DNA from: CAWCUZ01 sp963798795
GTDB lineage: Bacteria > Acidobacteriota > Vicinamibacteria > Vicinamibacterales > SCN-69-37
DNA: 64,000 bases
Direction of reading: 5' to 3'
Assembly: GCA_963798795.1 (NCBI GenBank)
Contig: CAWCUZ010000001.1
Coordinates: 310,001-374,000 of the forward strand
The notes below the pieces were generated by a model. The model was not told the DNA's origin. It did no database searches and was given only the letters and a program-made list of their open reading frames with translations. The translations under genes and the position numbers were made by a program. Positions 43,544-55,164 of this stretch are shown here, piece after piece (the stretch's first letter is position 1; the number at the start of each line of letters is the position of its first letter).

Positions 43544-44245
43544 TCAGCCGCCCGCGAACGTCCACCCCGTCTGGATGAGCTTGCTGCGCCGTCTGGTGGC
43601 GTCAAGGGCCCAGACCCTGAGCCCATTGAGCGCCGTGGCTTCGCTTTCAACGACCTCGCACGCGGGATTGACGTTGGCGCCGTTGACGCCGTATTTGGAC
43701 GCGACAAAGGTCTTGAACGCCTCTCGGGCCTCCCGCGAAAGCGAGGCCGAGTAACTGGCACTGAACGCGTCGCTCAGATAGATCTCGAACGGGCCGTTGC
43801 TCACCGTGCCGCCTGGCAAGACGACGATCGCGCGGCAGAGTCCCCAGGTGACCGGTGCGGGTGGCGCGGTGCCTGTTGGATTCGTCCATCCGGTCTGGAC
43901 GATCCTCTTGCCCTGCTTCTCATAGAACCCGAACATGGCCTTCGCGTCGGCTTGCGTCTTTTCCAGAGTGTTCTCGCGTGCGCTCTTGTCGGCGTACGAG
44001 CAGAGGACCTGGTGCTGGTAGTTGTACTTTTCTGTCAACATCTTCTTGAACGCCGTCTGCACGTCATCGGGAACGGCCGACGCGGCCCAGACGGGGGTGA
44101 TGTAGATCGGATCGTCACCTGGCAGGGAGTAGCAATACCAATAGCCGTCATGGGGACTGTCGCCCTGCGCGGCGGCCGCGCTGGGCATGGCCAATACGGT
44201 GAGTCCGGCTGCCAGCGCGACGGAGAGGCGGTGTTTTCGCGTCAT
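43544..44245 (-). CDS. Secreted protein with an internal two-fold repeat
   Basis: 233 aa. A signal peptide (HRLSVALAAGLTVLAMPSAAAA) precedes two related units, about residues 35-121 and 134-229. Each has an early cysteine (YWYCYS; WGLCRA), a helix plus tyrosine (AFKKMLTEKY; AFKTFVASKY), a mid cysteine (VLCSYA; PACEVV), and ends in QTGWT. Each unit could hold one disulfide. I do not recognise the family. The ATG at 44245 has AGGAG 5 nt upstream; an adjacent GTG at 44248 is also possible. TATCAT lies about 25 nt upstream. Confidence 0.8.
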   Translation of the reverse strand: MTRKHRLSVALAAGLTVLAMPSAAAAQGDSPHDGYWYCYSLPGDDPIYITPVWAASAVPDDVQTAFKKMLTEKYNYQHQVLCSYADKSARENTLEKTQADAKAMFGFYEKQGKRIVQTGWTNPTGTAPPAPVTWGLCRAIVVLPGGTVSNGPFEIYLSDAFSASYSASLSREAREAFKTFVASKYGVNGANVNPACEVVESEATALNGLRVWALDATRRRSKLIQTGWTFAGG

Positions 44246-44318
44246 CACGGCTCCTCGCGGATGAACTGCGCGGGCATGATAGCGCCGTTCGGGCCGCCGC
44301 GTCTGCCGGACGGGTGCC

Positions 44319-44324
44319 TATAAT
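44319..44324 (+). promoter_or_regulatory. -10 element of Ser/Thr kinase gene (TATAAT, 8 nt before GTG)
   Basis: Perfect TATAAT, then CGTCGGAG and the GTG. CGGAGG abuts the start codon too closely to act as a ribosome site, so a leaderless transcript is more likely. Confidence 0.65.
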
Positions 44325-44332
44325 CGTCGGAG

Positions 44333-47008
<2,676 letters not shown>

Positions 47009-47009
47009 A

Positions 47010-47026
47010 GAGCTCTGAGAGAGCTC
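47010..47026 (+). terminator. Hairpin after the kinase gene
   Basis: GAGCTCT-GAG-AGAGCTC forms a perfect 7-bp stem 2 nt after the kinase stop. Only a weak TTT follows, so termination is tentative. It lies between the kinase and the convergent tRNA-Lys. Confidence 0.45.
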
Positions 47027-47047
47027 CAGGTTTCGCGCGAGGACTGG

Positions 47048-47119
47048 TGGGCCGCGGTGGGATCGAACCACCGACCCTCTGGTTAAAAGCCAGGTGCTCT
47101 ACCACTGAGCTAGCGGCCC
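47048..47119 (-). tRNA. tRNA-Lys (anticodon TTT)
   Basis: 72 nt without CCA: acceptor GGGCCGC/GCGGCCC with discriminator A, D-arm GCTC/GAGC, anticodon loop CTTTTAA, variable GGGTC and T-arm GGTGG/CCACC around TTCGATC. The anticodon is UUU, so it is a likely MnmA substrate. Confidence 0.97.
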
Positions 47120-47131
47120 GCCGGACCTATG

Positions 47132-47137
47132 ATTCTA
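47132..47137 (-). promoter_or_regulatory. Candidate -10 of tRNA-Lys (TAGAAT)
   Basis: TAGAAT on the minus strand ends 12 nt before the mature 5' end of tRNA-Lys. No convincing -35 is seen. Confidence 0.4.
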
Positions 47138-47268
47138 GTCCGAAGGGCGTCCGATGACGGCCAACGCGCCGCGCCGTGAGCGCCTGCCTCGATCTGACCG
47201 TGCACCGTTCCGCTTGCGCCACCAATCGGTGGCCCGTAGACTTCGCGCATGCGGCGTGGTTGCCAGCC

Positions 47269-48126
47269 ATGAGCGCGCGCCCGGCGTTTTCCACAACCGG
47301 CGTGCTCGACAAGCCGCGGCGCGCGGTCCCGAGCGATCTGCTGACTGTCGCATCGCTGGCCGTTTTGGTCTATGCGGTGGCCAACGTGCTGCACGAGGGC
47401 CTCGGCCATGGCGGCGCCTGCGTGCTGGTGGGCGGGAGGCCCCGGCTGCTCACGTCGGTGAGCTTCAACTGCGATCTCGCCGGCGCGTCACCGATGGCTC
47501 ATCGGCTGGTGGCCGCCGGCGGAACGATGGTGAACCTCATCGTGGGTGCCGTCGCGGCCCTCGCGTATGCCCGCTCGACCTCCTCGCGGCCCACGACCCG
47601 GTTCTTTCTGTGGCTGCTCGCCACCCTCAACCTCCTGCAGGGTCTTGGCTACTTCGCATTTTCGGGCGCCGTGGGGGTGGGCGACTGGGCCGCGGTCATG
47701 GCGCCCGTCCAACCGGGCTGGCTCTGGCGAATCGCCCTCGTGGGCATTGGGGGCGCGCTGTACTGGGCGGCCACCTCGCGCGCGTTCGCCGCGCTCGGCG
47801 CGTTCATTGGGGGCCGGGCGTCGGACCGGTATCCGGTCGGAAATCGATTCGCCCTGACTGCATATCTTGCCGGCGGCACCTTGTATTGCGTAGCGGGCCT
47901 GCTCAATCCCGGTGGCGTCGTCCTCCTGCTTGTTTCAGCGGCGGCCGCGTCATTCGGCGGCGCGTCCGGCCTCGCCTGGGGCCCCCAATTGCTGCGCGGC
48001 ACCGGGCCGGCGGACGCAACCGACGCTCCCACGCGCGTCGGTCGCGACGGACGGATCATCGCGGCTGCGGCGGTCGCCGCGCTTCTGTTCGTCTTCCTGC
48101 TGGGACCGGGCGTCGTCCTCGGCTGA
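47269..48126 (+). CDS. Polytopic membrane protein with HExxH motif (M50-like)
   Basis: 285 aa. The first hydrophobic helix runs into NVLHEGLGHGGACVLVGG, an HExxH zinc motif as in M50 peptidases, and further helices follow (LVAAGGTMVNLIVGAVAAL, FFLWLLATLNLLQGLGYFAF, LLLVSAAAASFGGASGL). N-x2-Q in LATLNLLQGLGYF occupies the place of the usual NxxPxxxLDG but lacks the aspartate. It may be a degenerate peptidase or unrelated. The ATG at 47269 is chosen because upstream residues are not protein-like. Separate from the typical M50 peptidase at 4590. Confidence 0.7.
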   Translation: MSARPAFSTTGVLDKPRRAVPSDLLTVASLAVLVYAVANVLHEGLGHGGACVLVGGRPRLLTSVSFNCDLAGASPMAHRLVAAGGTMVNLIVGAVAALAYARSTSSRPTTRFFLWLLATLNLLQGLGYFAFSGAVGVGDWAAVMAPVQPGWLWRIALVGIGGALYWAATSRAFAALGAFIGGRASDRYPVGNRFALTAYLAGGTLYCVAGLLNPGGVVLLLVSAAAASFGGASGLAWGPQLLRGTGPADATDAPTRVGRDGRIIAAAAVAALLFVFLLGPGVVLG

Positions 48127-48196
48127 GCCATGTCCGTCAGGCCCGCCCTGAGGCCGGGGCCACGTCCCGCCATGCGCGGCTTCTTCCCCGTCCGCG

Positions 48197-49541
48197 CTAC
48201 TTGCGCTTGAAGAACTCGCGCTGCAGCCGCAGCAAGAGCGGAATGGACGCCAGGACTCCCACGAGGTTCGGAATCGCCATCAGGCCGTTCAGCGTGTCGG
48301 CGACATTCCAGACGACGTGCAGCGACCCGACCGCGCCGAGATAGATGAACACCAGCCACGCGAGCCGGTACGGCACGGCGGCCCGCGCGCCGAGCAGATA
48401 CACGATCCCGGTTTCGCCGTAGTAGCTCCACCCGACGAGCGTCGAGAACGAGAACAACAGGATGCCGCCCGTCACGACGATGTCGCCCCACGTGCCGGGC
48501 AGGCCGGCCTCGAACGCCTGTGCCGAGAGCGCCGCGCCCGTCGCGCCGCTCGTCCACGCGCCGGTCACCAGGATGACCAGGCCGGTCGTCGTGCAGATGA
48601 GCAGCGTGTCCACGAAGACTTCGAAGATGCCGTAGAGGCCCTGACGAACCGGATGGTCCGTGTCGGCGGCAGCGTGCACCATCGGTGCGCTGCCCAGACC
48701 GGCCTCGTTCGAGAACAGCCCGCGGGCGATGCCGTAGCGGAGCGCCAGACCAATCGTGCTGCCCGCAAAGCCGCCGACCGCGGCCGAGCCGGTGAAGGCG
48801 CCCTTGAACACGAGACCGACTGCGGCGGGCAGCGCGGCCGCATGGGTGATCAGGATGACCAGTCCGCCGCCCAGGTACAGAATCGCCATGAACGGGACGA
48901 GGTACTCCGTCACCTGGCCGATCCGCTTGATCCCGCCGAGGATCACCACCGCCGTGATGGCCACGAGCACGAACCCGGTGGCCTCCACCGGCACGTCCAG
49001 CGTGGACCGCATCGCGTCGGCTACCGAGTTGGCCTGCACCATGTTGCCGATGCCGAACGCCGCCAGCGAAGTCAGCAGGGCGAACACGGTACCGAGCCAC
49101 GGCAGCTTGAGGCCCTTGCGCAGGACGTACATCGCGCCGCCGCGCATCGTGCCGGCCTCGTCGGGCTCCCGATAGTGCAGCGCGACGACGATTTCCGCGT
49201 ACTTCGTTGCACATGCCGAGCAGCCCGGAAATCCAGAGCCAGAAGAGGGCGCCCGGGCCGCCGAGGAAGATGGCGGTGGCGACGCCGGCGATGTTGCCGA
49301 CGCCGACGGTGGACGCCAGCGCCGTGGCGACGGCCTGGAACGGCCGCACGCTGCCACGCCCGCCGCCGTGCTGGGTGAGCTTGCCCAGCACTTCGCCGAG
49401 CGCCCGGCCCAGATAGCGGACCTGCACGCCGCCGGTGAGAATCGTCAGCAGGAGCCCGGTGCCGATGAGCAGGGCAATCATCGGCGCGCCCCAGACGTAT
49501 CCGTTGAGCCAGCTGTTCCAGGCGGCTAGGGTATCGAGCAC
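48197..49541 (-). CDS. Sodium:alanine symporter (AGCS family), one frameshift
   Basis: About 447 aa after removing one extra base near 49212 (1345 nt as it stands). Roughly ten transmembrane helices; characteristic stretches are STVGVGNIAGVATAIFLGG, ATKYAEIVVALHYRE, MVQANSVAD, GLFSNEAGLGSAPMVHAAA and YFGETGIVYLLG-like WSYYGETG. Family members take up alanine or glycine with sodium. The frame resumes exactly as GMATKYAE, so the indel is probably an error. The GTG start has TACAAT 6 nt upstream. It converges with the HExxH membrane protein. Confidence 0.92.
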
Positions 49542-49547
49542 CGGCGC

Positions 49548-49553
49548 ATTGTA
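49548..49553 (-). promoter_or_regulatory. -10 element of the alanine symporter gene (TACAAT, 6 nt before GTG)
   Basis: TACAAT, then GCGCCG, then the GTG start on the minus strand. The arrangement is nearly identical to that of arginase at 42584. Confidence 0.6.
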
Positions 49554-49608
49554 CGCGCGCGGCGGACCGGCGGTCGTCTGCGCCGGGCGTGCCGCCGCGC
49601 CGACGCGT

Positions 49609-49687
49609 GTGGAGGCGCGGCCCGCCGCCGCGTCGTGGAGGCGCGGCCCGCCGCCCGCGTCGTGGAGGCGCGGCCCGCCGCCCGCTC
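49609..49687. repeat. Three tandem copies of a 26-27 bp GC-rich unit
   Basis: Units begin GTGGAGGCGCGGCCCGCCGC at 49609, 49635 and 49662; the first lacks one C and the third diverges at its end. The last copy touches the aminotransferase stop. No promoter or coding role is evident. Confidence 0.9.
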
Positions 49688-50858
49688 AGCGCCGGCCGGT
49701 CCGGGGCGCCGCGCCAGTCGCTTCGAGCCGCAGGACATCGAGAAACGCCCCCGCGCGTCGCACGCCTTCCGTGAAGATGTCCGGCCGCTGGCCGATGCCG
49801 AGCCGAAGGTGGTGTTCGTATCCGAAGGCCGAGCCGGGCGCCAGCATCACACTCTGCTCGGCCGCCAGCCGGTCCGCCAGCTCGAGCGACGGGATCGGCA
49901 GCGCGTAACGAAGCAGCGCGAGCAGTCCGCCCCGTGGCGGCATCCACGACACGTACTCGGCGCGCTCGGCGACCCATTGCGTCGCCGTCTGCAGGTTGGC
50001 TGCGATGATCCGGCGGTTGCGCTCGACGATGCGATCCCGGTGCGCCAGCGCCAGGCACGCGAGCGCGTCGTTGAGCTTGCCGGGGCTGAGCGTCACGTAG
50101 TCGCGCATGCCCCAGCAGGCCCGCACCACGTCGGGCGACGCGGCGATCCAGCCAATCCGCAGTCCCGGCAGTCCGAACGGCTTCGACAGCGTTCCCACGC
50201 TGATGCCGTGCGGGCCCGAATCGAACATCGGCGCGGCGAGCGGCGGCCCTCCCGGCACCTCGAGCCACCGGTACGCCTCGTCGCTGAGCACGGTCGCGCC
50301 CACCGAGGCGGCCAGTTCGTAGACGCGTCGGGCATCTTCCGGCGACAGCATCGCGCCCGTCGGATTGTGCGGCGAGTTGACGACGATCAGACGCGTGCGC
50401 GGCGTGAGCAGACGCTCGAGCGCCGCCACGTCGTAGCGGTAGCCGGAAGCCGGCCCGACCTGCCACAACGAGACGTCGCACCCGATCGCCCGCGGCACGC
50501 TGTAGAGCTGCTGATACGCCGGATACGGAGCGATCACGTGGTCGCCGGGGTCCAGCAGGACGTTGAAGAGGAGAAAGTTCGCTTCGATGGCGCCCGTGGT
50601 GACCAGGATGCAGTCGGCGTCCCCGCGCGCGTAGGTCGCCGCCAGCGCCTCGCGCAGCGCCACCGTGCCGCGCGCCTCGCTGTAGCCGAGCGGCGTCGAC
50701 AGCAGGCGTTCGAGCGTCGCCGCCCGGACAGGTTCCGGCTCGAACGCGAGCAGGTCGCTCGTGGTCATCGGCAGGATGCCGCTCTCGGCGATGTCGTACT
50801 GGACGTACGTCTCGTGTCGCGTCATCCAGCGTTCGAGGAGAAACGTCTCGATTTTCAC
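49686..50858 (-). CDS. Class I/II PLP-dependent aminotransferase
   Basis: 390 aa. Fold-type I motifs: the phosphate cup TTGAIEANFLLF, VNSPHNPTGAMLSPED, the YxxDE-like VLSDEAYRWLEVPGG and the Schiff-base lysine in SVGTLSKPFGLPGLRIGW. The N-terminal ETYVQYDIAESG and the SGHL-like context resemble aminotransferases of capreomycidine/alanine type, but the substrate is open. The GTG at 50858 has TACAAT 7 nt upstream. It neighbours an alanine symporter on the same strand, so an alanine link is possible. Confidence 0.9.
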   Translation of the reverse strand: MKIETFLLERWMTRHETYVQYDIAESGILPMTTSDLLAFEPEPVRAATLERLLSTPLGYSEARGTVALREALAATYARGDADCILVTTGAIEANFLLFNVLLDPGDHVIAPYPAYQQLYSVPRAIGCDVSLWQVGPASGYRYDVAALERLLTPRTRLIVVNSPHNPTGAMLSPEDARRVYELAASVGATVLSDEAYRWLEVPGGPPLAAPMFDSGPHGISVGTLSKPFGLPGLRIGWIAASPDVVRACWGMRDYVTLSPGKLNDALACLALAHRDRIVERNRRIIAANLQTATQWVAERAEYVSWMPPRGGLLALLRYALPIPSLELADRLAAEQSVMLAPGSAFGYEHHLRLGIGQRPDIFTEGVRRAGAFLDVLRLEATGAAPRTGRR

Positions 50859-50865
50859 GCGGGCG

Positions 50866-50871
50866 ATTGTA
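50866..50871 (-). promoter_or_regulatory. -10 element of aminotransferase gene (TACAAT, 7 nt before GTG)
   Basis: TACAAT, then CGCCCGC, then GTG on the minus strand. The third TACAAT with 6-7 nt spacing in the window. Confidence 0.6.
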
Positions 50872-51183
50872 CAGGGCCCGGGCCGTGGTCCAGGGCCTGG
50901 GGTTCCCGAAACCGCGCTGTTGGCGGACGTGGCGGGTCCCGGGCCGTTGGGTTGATTCGGGCCGGGTTTGCAGGGATCATGGATCCAGGGTCTGTGCATC
51001 TGGTGAGCGCACCAGAGGACGGTTCGTGCCTCCGATCGGCGAGACCGACGACTTGCGGCGGGACGTTCGCCAGCGGCTGATGCCATCGGGCGACCGTCGC
51101 GTCCGGCTCGGGCCGGCGGCCCTCCGGATTTCCCTTCCGCCCGCGGGTCGCGGCTGCGCGACTCGGCCGGCTTCTTCCCGCCA
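50872..51183. other. Divergent intergenic region, aminotransferase / histidine kinase
   Basis: Just over 310 bp without a convincing gene. It holds a 7-bp hairpin (TCTGGTG-AGCG-CACCAGA) at 50999-51016. No clear promoter for the histidine kinase is seen. Open frames here are Arg/Pro-rich shadows. Confidence 0.6.
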
Positions 51184-52878
51184 ATGACTGCGCCACGCGG
51201 ATCTGACGTGACCGGGCCGCGCGGGGCTGCACGCCGCATGCAGGAGCTCGGCAATCTGGCGGCCCGGCTCAGCGGTGCCGCCTCGCGAGACGACGTGTGC
51301 CGCGCTGGCCTCGAGTTTGCGGTCTCGGCGCTCGACGCCAACGCCGGCGCCATGCTCCTCGTCAACGACGCCGGCACCGCGCTCGAGGCGTGCGCCGTCC
51401 TCGGCTACGACGATGCGTCGGCCGACGCCGGCCGGGTCCTGCCGCTCGAACGGCGGCTGGCCGCCACCGACGTCGTGCGCACCGGCACGCCGGTGTACGC
51501 GGAGAGCCGGGCCGAGTGGAACGCTTCGTACCCGGATGCGGCCCTGTCGGGCGAGAGCGCCGCCGCCCTGCCGCTCGTCGCCGGGAGCCAGGTCGTCGGC
51601 GTGCTGGCGCTCGAGTTCGATCAACCGCGCGGGGTGACCGGCACCGAGCGGCTGTTCGTGGAGGCCGTGGCGCATGAATGCGCGCTGGCCCTCGAGCGAT
51701 CGCTCCTGTACGAGCGCGAACGCGCCGCCCGCCGGGAGGCGGAAGACGCCAGCCACGCCAAGGACAACTTTCTGGCGATGGTCTCGCACGAACTGCGCAG
51801 CCCTTTGAATGCCATCCTGGGCTGGACGCAGGTGCTGCGGTCGCAGTCTCTCGACGAGCAGGGCGTGAAGGGGCTCGACACGATCGCGCGCAACGCGCGG
51901 ATGCAGGCTCGCCTGCTGGACGAGATGCTCGATGTGTCCCGAATCGTGACGGGCAAGCTGCACCTCGAGATGCGGGCCGTCCTCGTCACACCACTCGTTC
52001 AGCACGTGCTGGACGCCGCCAGGCCGTCGGCCGAGGCGAAGCACGTCCAGTTGTCCGCCCGACTCGATTCGAACGTCGGGCCCGTGCTCGGCGACCCGAC
52101 CCGGCTGCAGCAGATCGTGTGGAACCTCGTCTCGAATGCGATCAAGTTCACGCCGCGCAACGGCTCCGTCCGCGTGGACGTGGAAAGCGGCCCCACGATC
52201 GTGCGTCTGACAGTGACCGATACGGGCGAAGGCATCGCGGCGGAGCTGCTGCCGCACCTGTTCGATCGGCTCACGCAGGGGGCGCCCGGGACGAAACGAA
52301 TGCACGGCGGTCTGGGGCTCGGTCTCGCCATCGTGCGGCACCTCGTCGACCTGCACCACGGATCGGTGACGGCCGAGAGCCTGGGGCCTGGCCGCGGCGC
52401 GACATTCACCGTCAAGCTGCCGCTGGTCGCGCGTCGCGCGCACGCCGAGCCCGTCCCGCCGAGCGGGCCGCCGGCTCAGCCCGACGAGCGGCCCCTGTCC
52501 GGCATCGAGGTCGTGCTCGTCGAGGACGCGGACGACTCGCGCGAACTGGCGGCCTGGCTCCTGGCCGGCGCGGGGGCCGCGGTGCGGGAAGCCAGGAGTG
52601 CACAGGAGGCATTCCGTCTGATCGAGGAGCGCCGGCCGCACGTCCTCGTGGCCGACATCGGCCTGCCCGGCGAGGATGGCTACAGCCTCATGCGGCGCAT
52701 CCGCGACCGGGAAGCCCGTCGCGGCGGCTCACGGCTGCCGGCGGCCGCGCTCACCGCGTTCGCCTCGGCGGACGACCGCCGCGCCGCCCTGCTCGCCGGC
52801 TTCAACATCCACCTCCCCAAACCCGTCGACAGCGACGAACTGACGGCGGTGGTATTGTCGCTCGCGGGAAGGACGTGA
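51184..52878 (+). CDS. Hybrid sensor histidine kinase / response regulator
   Basis: 564 aa. A GAF domain (about 25-170), a HisKA domain with phospho-acceptor His202 in SHELRSPLNAIL, an HATPase domain with NLVSNAIKF, DTGEGIA and GGLGLGLAI, and a C-terminal receiver with acidic pocket VEDADDS, Asp491 in VADIGLPGEDGY and lysine in LPKPVDS. There are no transmembrane helices, so it senses a cytoplasmic cue through GAF. The relay likely passes to an unlinked phosphotransfer protein. No partner regulator is adjacent. The ATG at 51238 (MQELGNLAAR) is an alternative start. Confidence 0.93.
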   Translation: MTAPRGSDVTGPRGAARRMQELGNLAARLSGAASRDDVCRAGLEFAVSALDANAGAMLLVNDAGTALEACAVLGYDDASADAGRVLPLERRLAATDVVRTGTPVYAESRAEWNASYPDAALSGESAAALPLVAGSQVVGVLALEFDQPRGVTGTERLFVEAVAHECALALERSLLYERERAARREAEDASHAKDNFLAMVSHELRSPLNAILGWTQVLRSQSLDEQGVKGLDTIARNARMQARLLDEMLDVSRIVTGKLHLEMRAVLVTPLVQHVLDAARPSAEAKHVQLSARLDSNVGPVLGDPTRLQQIVWNLVSNAIKFTPRNGSVRVDVESGPTIVRLTVTDTGEGIAAELLPHLFDRLTQGAPGTKRMHGGLGLGLAIVRHLVDLHHGSVTAESLGPGRGATFTVKLPLVARRAHAEPVPPSGPPAQPDERPLSGIEVVLVEDADDSRELAAWLLAGAGAAVREARSAQEAFRLIEERRPHVLVADIGLPGEDGYSLMRRIRDREARRGGSRLPAAALTAFASADDRRAALLAGFNIHLPKPVDSDELTAVVLSLAGRT

Positions 52879-52915
52879 CGGGGTCGGACTCCCATCCGAC
52901 CCCGGTGAGGCCACG

Positions 52916-53269
52916 ATGACGTTTCGTGTGTGGCACATCCTGCTGTCGTCCGTCGAGGATGGCGCCATCCTCGGTCACGCGCTGGTCTGCCCGGACGCGC
53001 GCTACGCGGCCATGAAGTGGAAGGACATTCGCCTGGTCCGCGTGCGCCCGTCGGAGGAGGCCTGGACGCGATTGATCGCGGAGCTCGGAGACCACAACGT
53101 GCCGGGCGCGCTTCCCCGGGACAGCGCGCTGGTCGAAACCTGCCTGCCGCCCACGCTGCGCGCCTCCGTCGTGGCCCAGCACTTGACCCGGCCGCGATTC
53201 GAAGCGGACTCTCCGGAAGCGGTCGTTCAGCAGCTCGACGAGTACCTGCTGCAGAACTTCGCCGTGTAG
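52916..53269 (+). CDS. Unknown small protein
   Basis: 117 aa, not recognised. It begins TFRVWHILLSSVEDGAILGH and ends EAVVQQLDEYLLQNFAV, with mixed alpha/beta character, one central cysteine in VCPDAR and one in VETCLPP. No signal or membrane segment. It starts 37 nt after the histidine kinase stop on the same strand, so it may be co-transcribed, and converges with ackA 6 nt away. A GAGG lies 5 nt before the ATG. Confidence 0.65.
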   Translation: MTFRVWHILLSSVEDGAILGHALVCPDARYAAMKWKDIRLVRVRPSEEAWTRLIAELGDHNVPGALPRDSALVETCLPPTLRASVVAQHLTRPRFEADSPEAVVQQLDEYLLQNFAV

Positions 53270-53287
53270 GCGCGCTCACCGCGCGCC
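53269..53287. terminator. Hairpin between two convergent genes
   Basis: GGCGCGC-TCACC-GCGCGCC, a perfect 7-bp stem, overlaps the last base of the small unknown gene and the ackA stop. Its loop resembles that of the 24219 hairpin. No U-tract. Confidence 0.45.
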
Positions 53288-54415
53288 GCCGGGCGCGAGC
53301 CCCACCACCGTCATCGCGTGCCGGGCGAGCACCGCCTCCTCGCGGCTGCCAACGACGTGCACCCGGACGGGAGAGCGGTCGGTGGAAATCACCGGGACGC
53401 TGGCGTCGTTCCGCGCGGCGTCAATCTCAATCCCGAATGCCGCCAGGCCGGCGGTGACGCGCTGCCGGACGGGCGCCGCGTGCTCGCCGATGCCGCCGGT
53501 GAACACGAGGCGGTCGAGCCCGCCGAGCGCGCCCGTCAGCGCGCCGAGGGCTTTGGTCACGCTGTAACAGAACACCGCCACGGCCTCGGCGGCGCGGGGG
53601 TCCTCGTGCTCGCGCGCCAGCAGGTCGCGCATGTCCGCGCTGGTTTCCGACAGGCCCAGCAGGCCGCTCTCCTGGTTCACGACCCGGTTGAGCGCGTCCG
53701 CGGTCAGGCCGTGTTCGCGGACGAGCCAGACGAGCACGCCGGGATCCAGATCGCCGCTGCGCGTGCCCATCACGACGCCGCCGGCCGGCGTGAAGCCCAT
53801 CGTCGTGTCCACGCTCCGGCCGTCCCTGACAGCGGTCAGGCTGCAGCCGCTCCCCAGGTGCGCGATGACGAGTCGGCCGGCCGGGTCGTCGAGGGCGTCG
53901 AGGACGGACTCGCACGACAGGCCGTGAAAGCCGTACCGGCGCAGCCCCGCGGTCCGGAGCCGCAGCGGCAGCGGGTAGGTCCGCGCGACGTGCGGCATGC
54001 GCGCATGAAACGCCGTATCGAAGCAGGCGACCTGCGGCACGTCCGGAAAGCGGCGCCGCGTCTGCTCAATCGCGGCCAGCGCCTGTGGCATGTGGTCCGG
54101 GTCGACCGACGCGAACGCCTCGAGTTCCCCGGCGAGATCCGCGGTGATAAGCTGCGGTGCAGTGAAGCGGCCGCCGTACACCACGCGGTGCGCGACGGCC
54201 ACCAGGCGTGTATCGGCCGCCGGGGACTCTGCCAGCCGGGCGATGGCTTCTCGAACCGCCGCCGCGTGATCGGTCGCGGCCACCCGACGATCCCCACCCA
54301 GACGCTCCACGTGGGCCCGCGCCTCGAGCCCCGGCGGGGTCCCGGCCGAGAACCGGGCCGCGCGCACGCTCGACGAGCCGACGTTGAGGGTGAGAATCGA
54401 GCCGACTGACGCCAC
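53276..54415 (-). CDS. ackA: Acetate kinase
   Basis: 379 aa. ILTLNVGSSSVR at the N-terminus, HRVVYGGR, YGFHGLSCESVLDAL, AHLGSGCSL and TTMGFTPAGGVVMGTRSGDLD, and FTGGIGEHAAPVR near the C-terminus are the standard ASKHA-fold acetate kinase motifs. It makes ATP and acetate from acetyl phosphate. Slightly shorter than the E. coli enzyme (about 400). GTG start. The phosphoketolase unit starts 60 bp away on the opposite strand, giving the acetyl phosphate source. No phosphotransacetylase gene is present. Confidence 0.96.
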   Translation of the reverse strand: MASVGSILTLNVGSSSVRAARFSAGTPPGLEARAHVERLGGDRRVAATDHAAAVREAIARLAESPAADTRLVAVAHRVVYGGRFTAPQLITADLAGELEAFASVDPDHMPQALAAIEQTRRRFPDVPQVACFDTAFHARMPHVARTYPLPLRLRTAGLRRYGFHGLSCESVLDALDDPAGRLVIAHLGSGCSLTAVRDGRSVDTTMGFTPAGGVVMGTRSGDLDPGVLVWLVREHGLTADALNRVVNQESGLLGLSETSADMRDLLAREHEDPRAAEAVAVFCYSVTKALGALTGALGGLDRLVFTGGIGEHAAPVRQRVTAGLAAFGIEIDAARNDASVPVISTDRSPVRVHVVGSREEAVLARHAMTVVGLAPGGAR

Positions 54416-54474
54416 TCAGCCGATCTTGGCACGGTTGCCCTCGTCCGGCAGCCGGAAAGCCCGGAGACCTGCCG

Positions 54475-55164
54475 ATGCCCGCACCGCACGACGTGGTCGT
54501 CTTCTTCGATCTGGACAACACGCTGCTCGACAACGACCGCGTGGAGGACGACCTGCACCGGCACCTGGACGAGACGTTCGGCGCCGACTCGGCGCGCCGC
54601 TATTGGGCCATTTTCGAGCAACTGCGGTCGGAGCTCGGCTATGCCGACTACCTGGGTGCGCTGCAGCGGTATCGCGTCGAAACGACGTTCGACCCGAAGC
54701 TGCTGATGATGTCGGCCTACCTCGTCGACTACCCGTTCGCCAACCGGCTCTACCCGTCCTCGCTCGACGCCGTGGAGCACGCGGCGCGCTGGGGGCCGAC
54801 GGTCGTGCTCTCGGACGGCGACGTCGTGTTCCAACCCCGCAAGGTCCAGCGATCCGGCATCTGGGACCTGGTCGGCGGCCGCGTCCTCATCTACATCCAC
54901 AAGGAACAGGTGCTCGACGACGTGGCGCGGCGGTTTCCGGCGCGGCACTACGTCATGGTGGACGACAAGCTGCGCATCCTGACCGCGATGAAGCGCGTCT
55001 GGGGCGAGCGGCTGACCACGGTCTTTCCTCGACAGGGGCACTACGCACGCGACGCCGAAGCCCTCGCCACGTACCCCGCCGCCGACGTCGCCATCGACCG
55101 GATCGGCGACTTCGCCGGTCACGATCTCGATGCGCTGCGGCGCGCCGCACGGAGCCGCTCATGA
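54475..55164 (+). CDS. HAD-family hydrolase
   Basis: 229 aa. HAD motif I is VVFFDLDNTLLDND at the N-terminus; motif II VVLSDGDV, a motif III lysine in the KVQRSG region and motif IV YVMVDDKLRI complete the phosphatase site. The cap is helical. The stop overlaps the phosphoketolase ATG (ATGA), so the two are translationally coupled. It might act on a sugar phosphate or on a side product of phosphoketolase, but the substrate is not known. A GGAG lies 8 nt before the ATG. Confidence 0.88.
   Translation: MPAPHDVVVFFDLDNTLLDNDRVEDDLHRHLDETFGADSARRYWAIFEQLRSELGYADYLGALQRYRVETTFDPKLLMMSAYLVDYPFANRLYPSSLDAVEHAARWGPTVVLSDGDVVFQPRKVQRSGIWDLVGGRVLIYIHKEQVLDDVARRFPARHYVMVDDKLRILTAMKRVWGERLTTVFPRQGHYARDAEALATYPAADVAIDRIGDFAGHDLDALRRAARSRS

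Noticed and set aside
50867..51187. 106-residue open frame upstream of the histidine kinase
   Set aside because: Random-looking Arg/Pro/Gly composition, no ribosome site and no domain.
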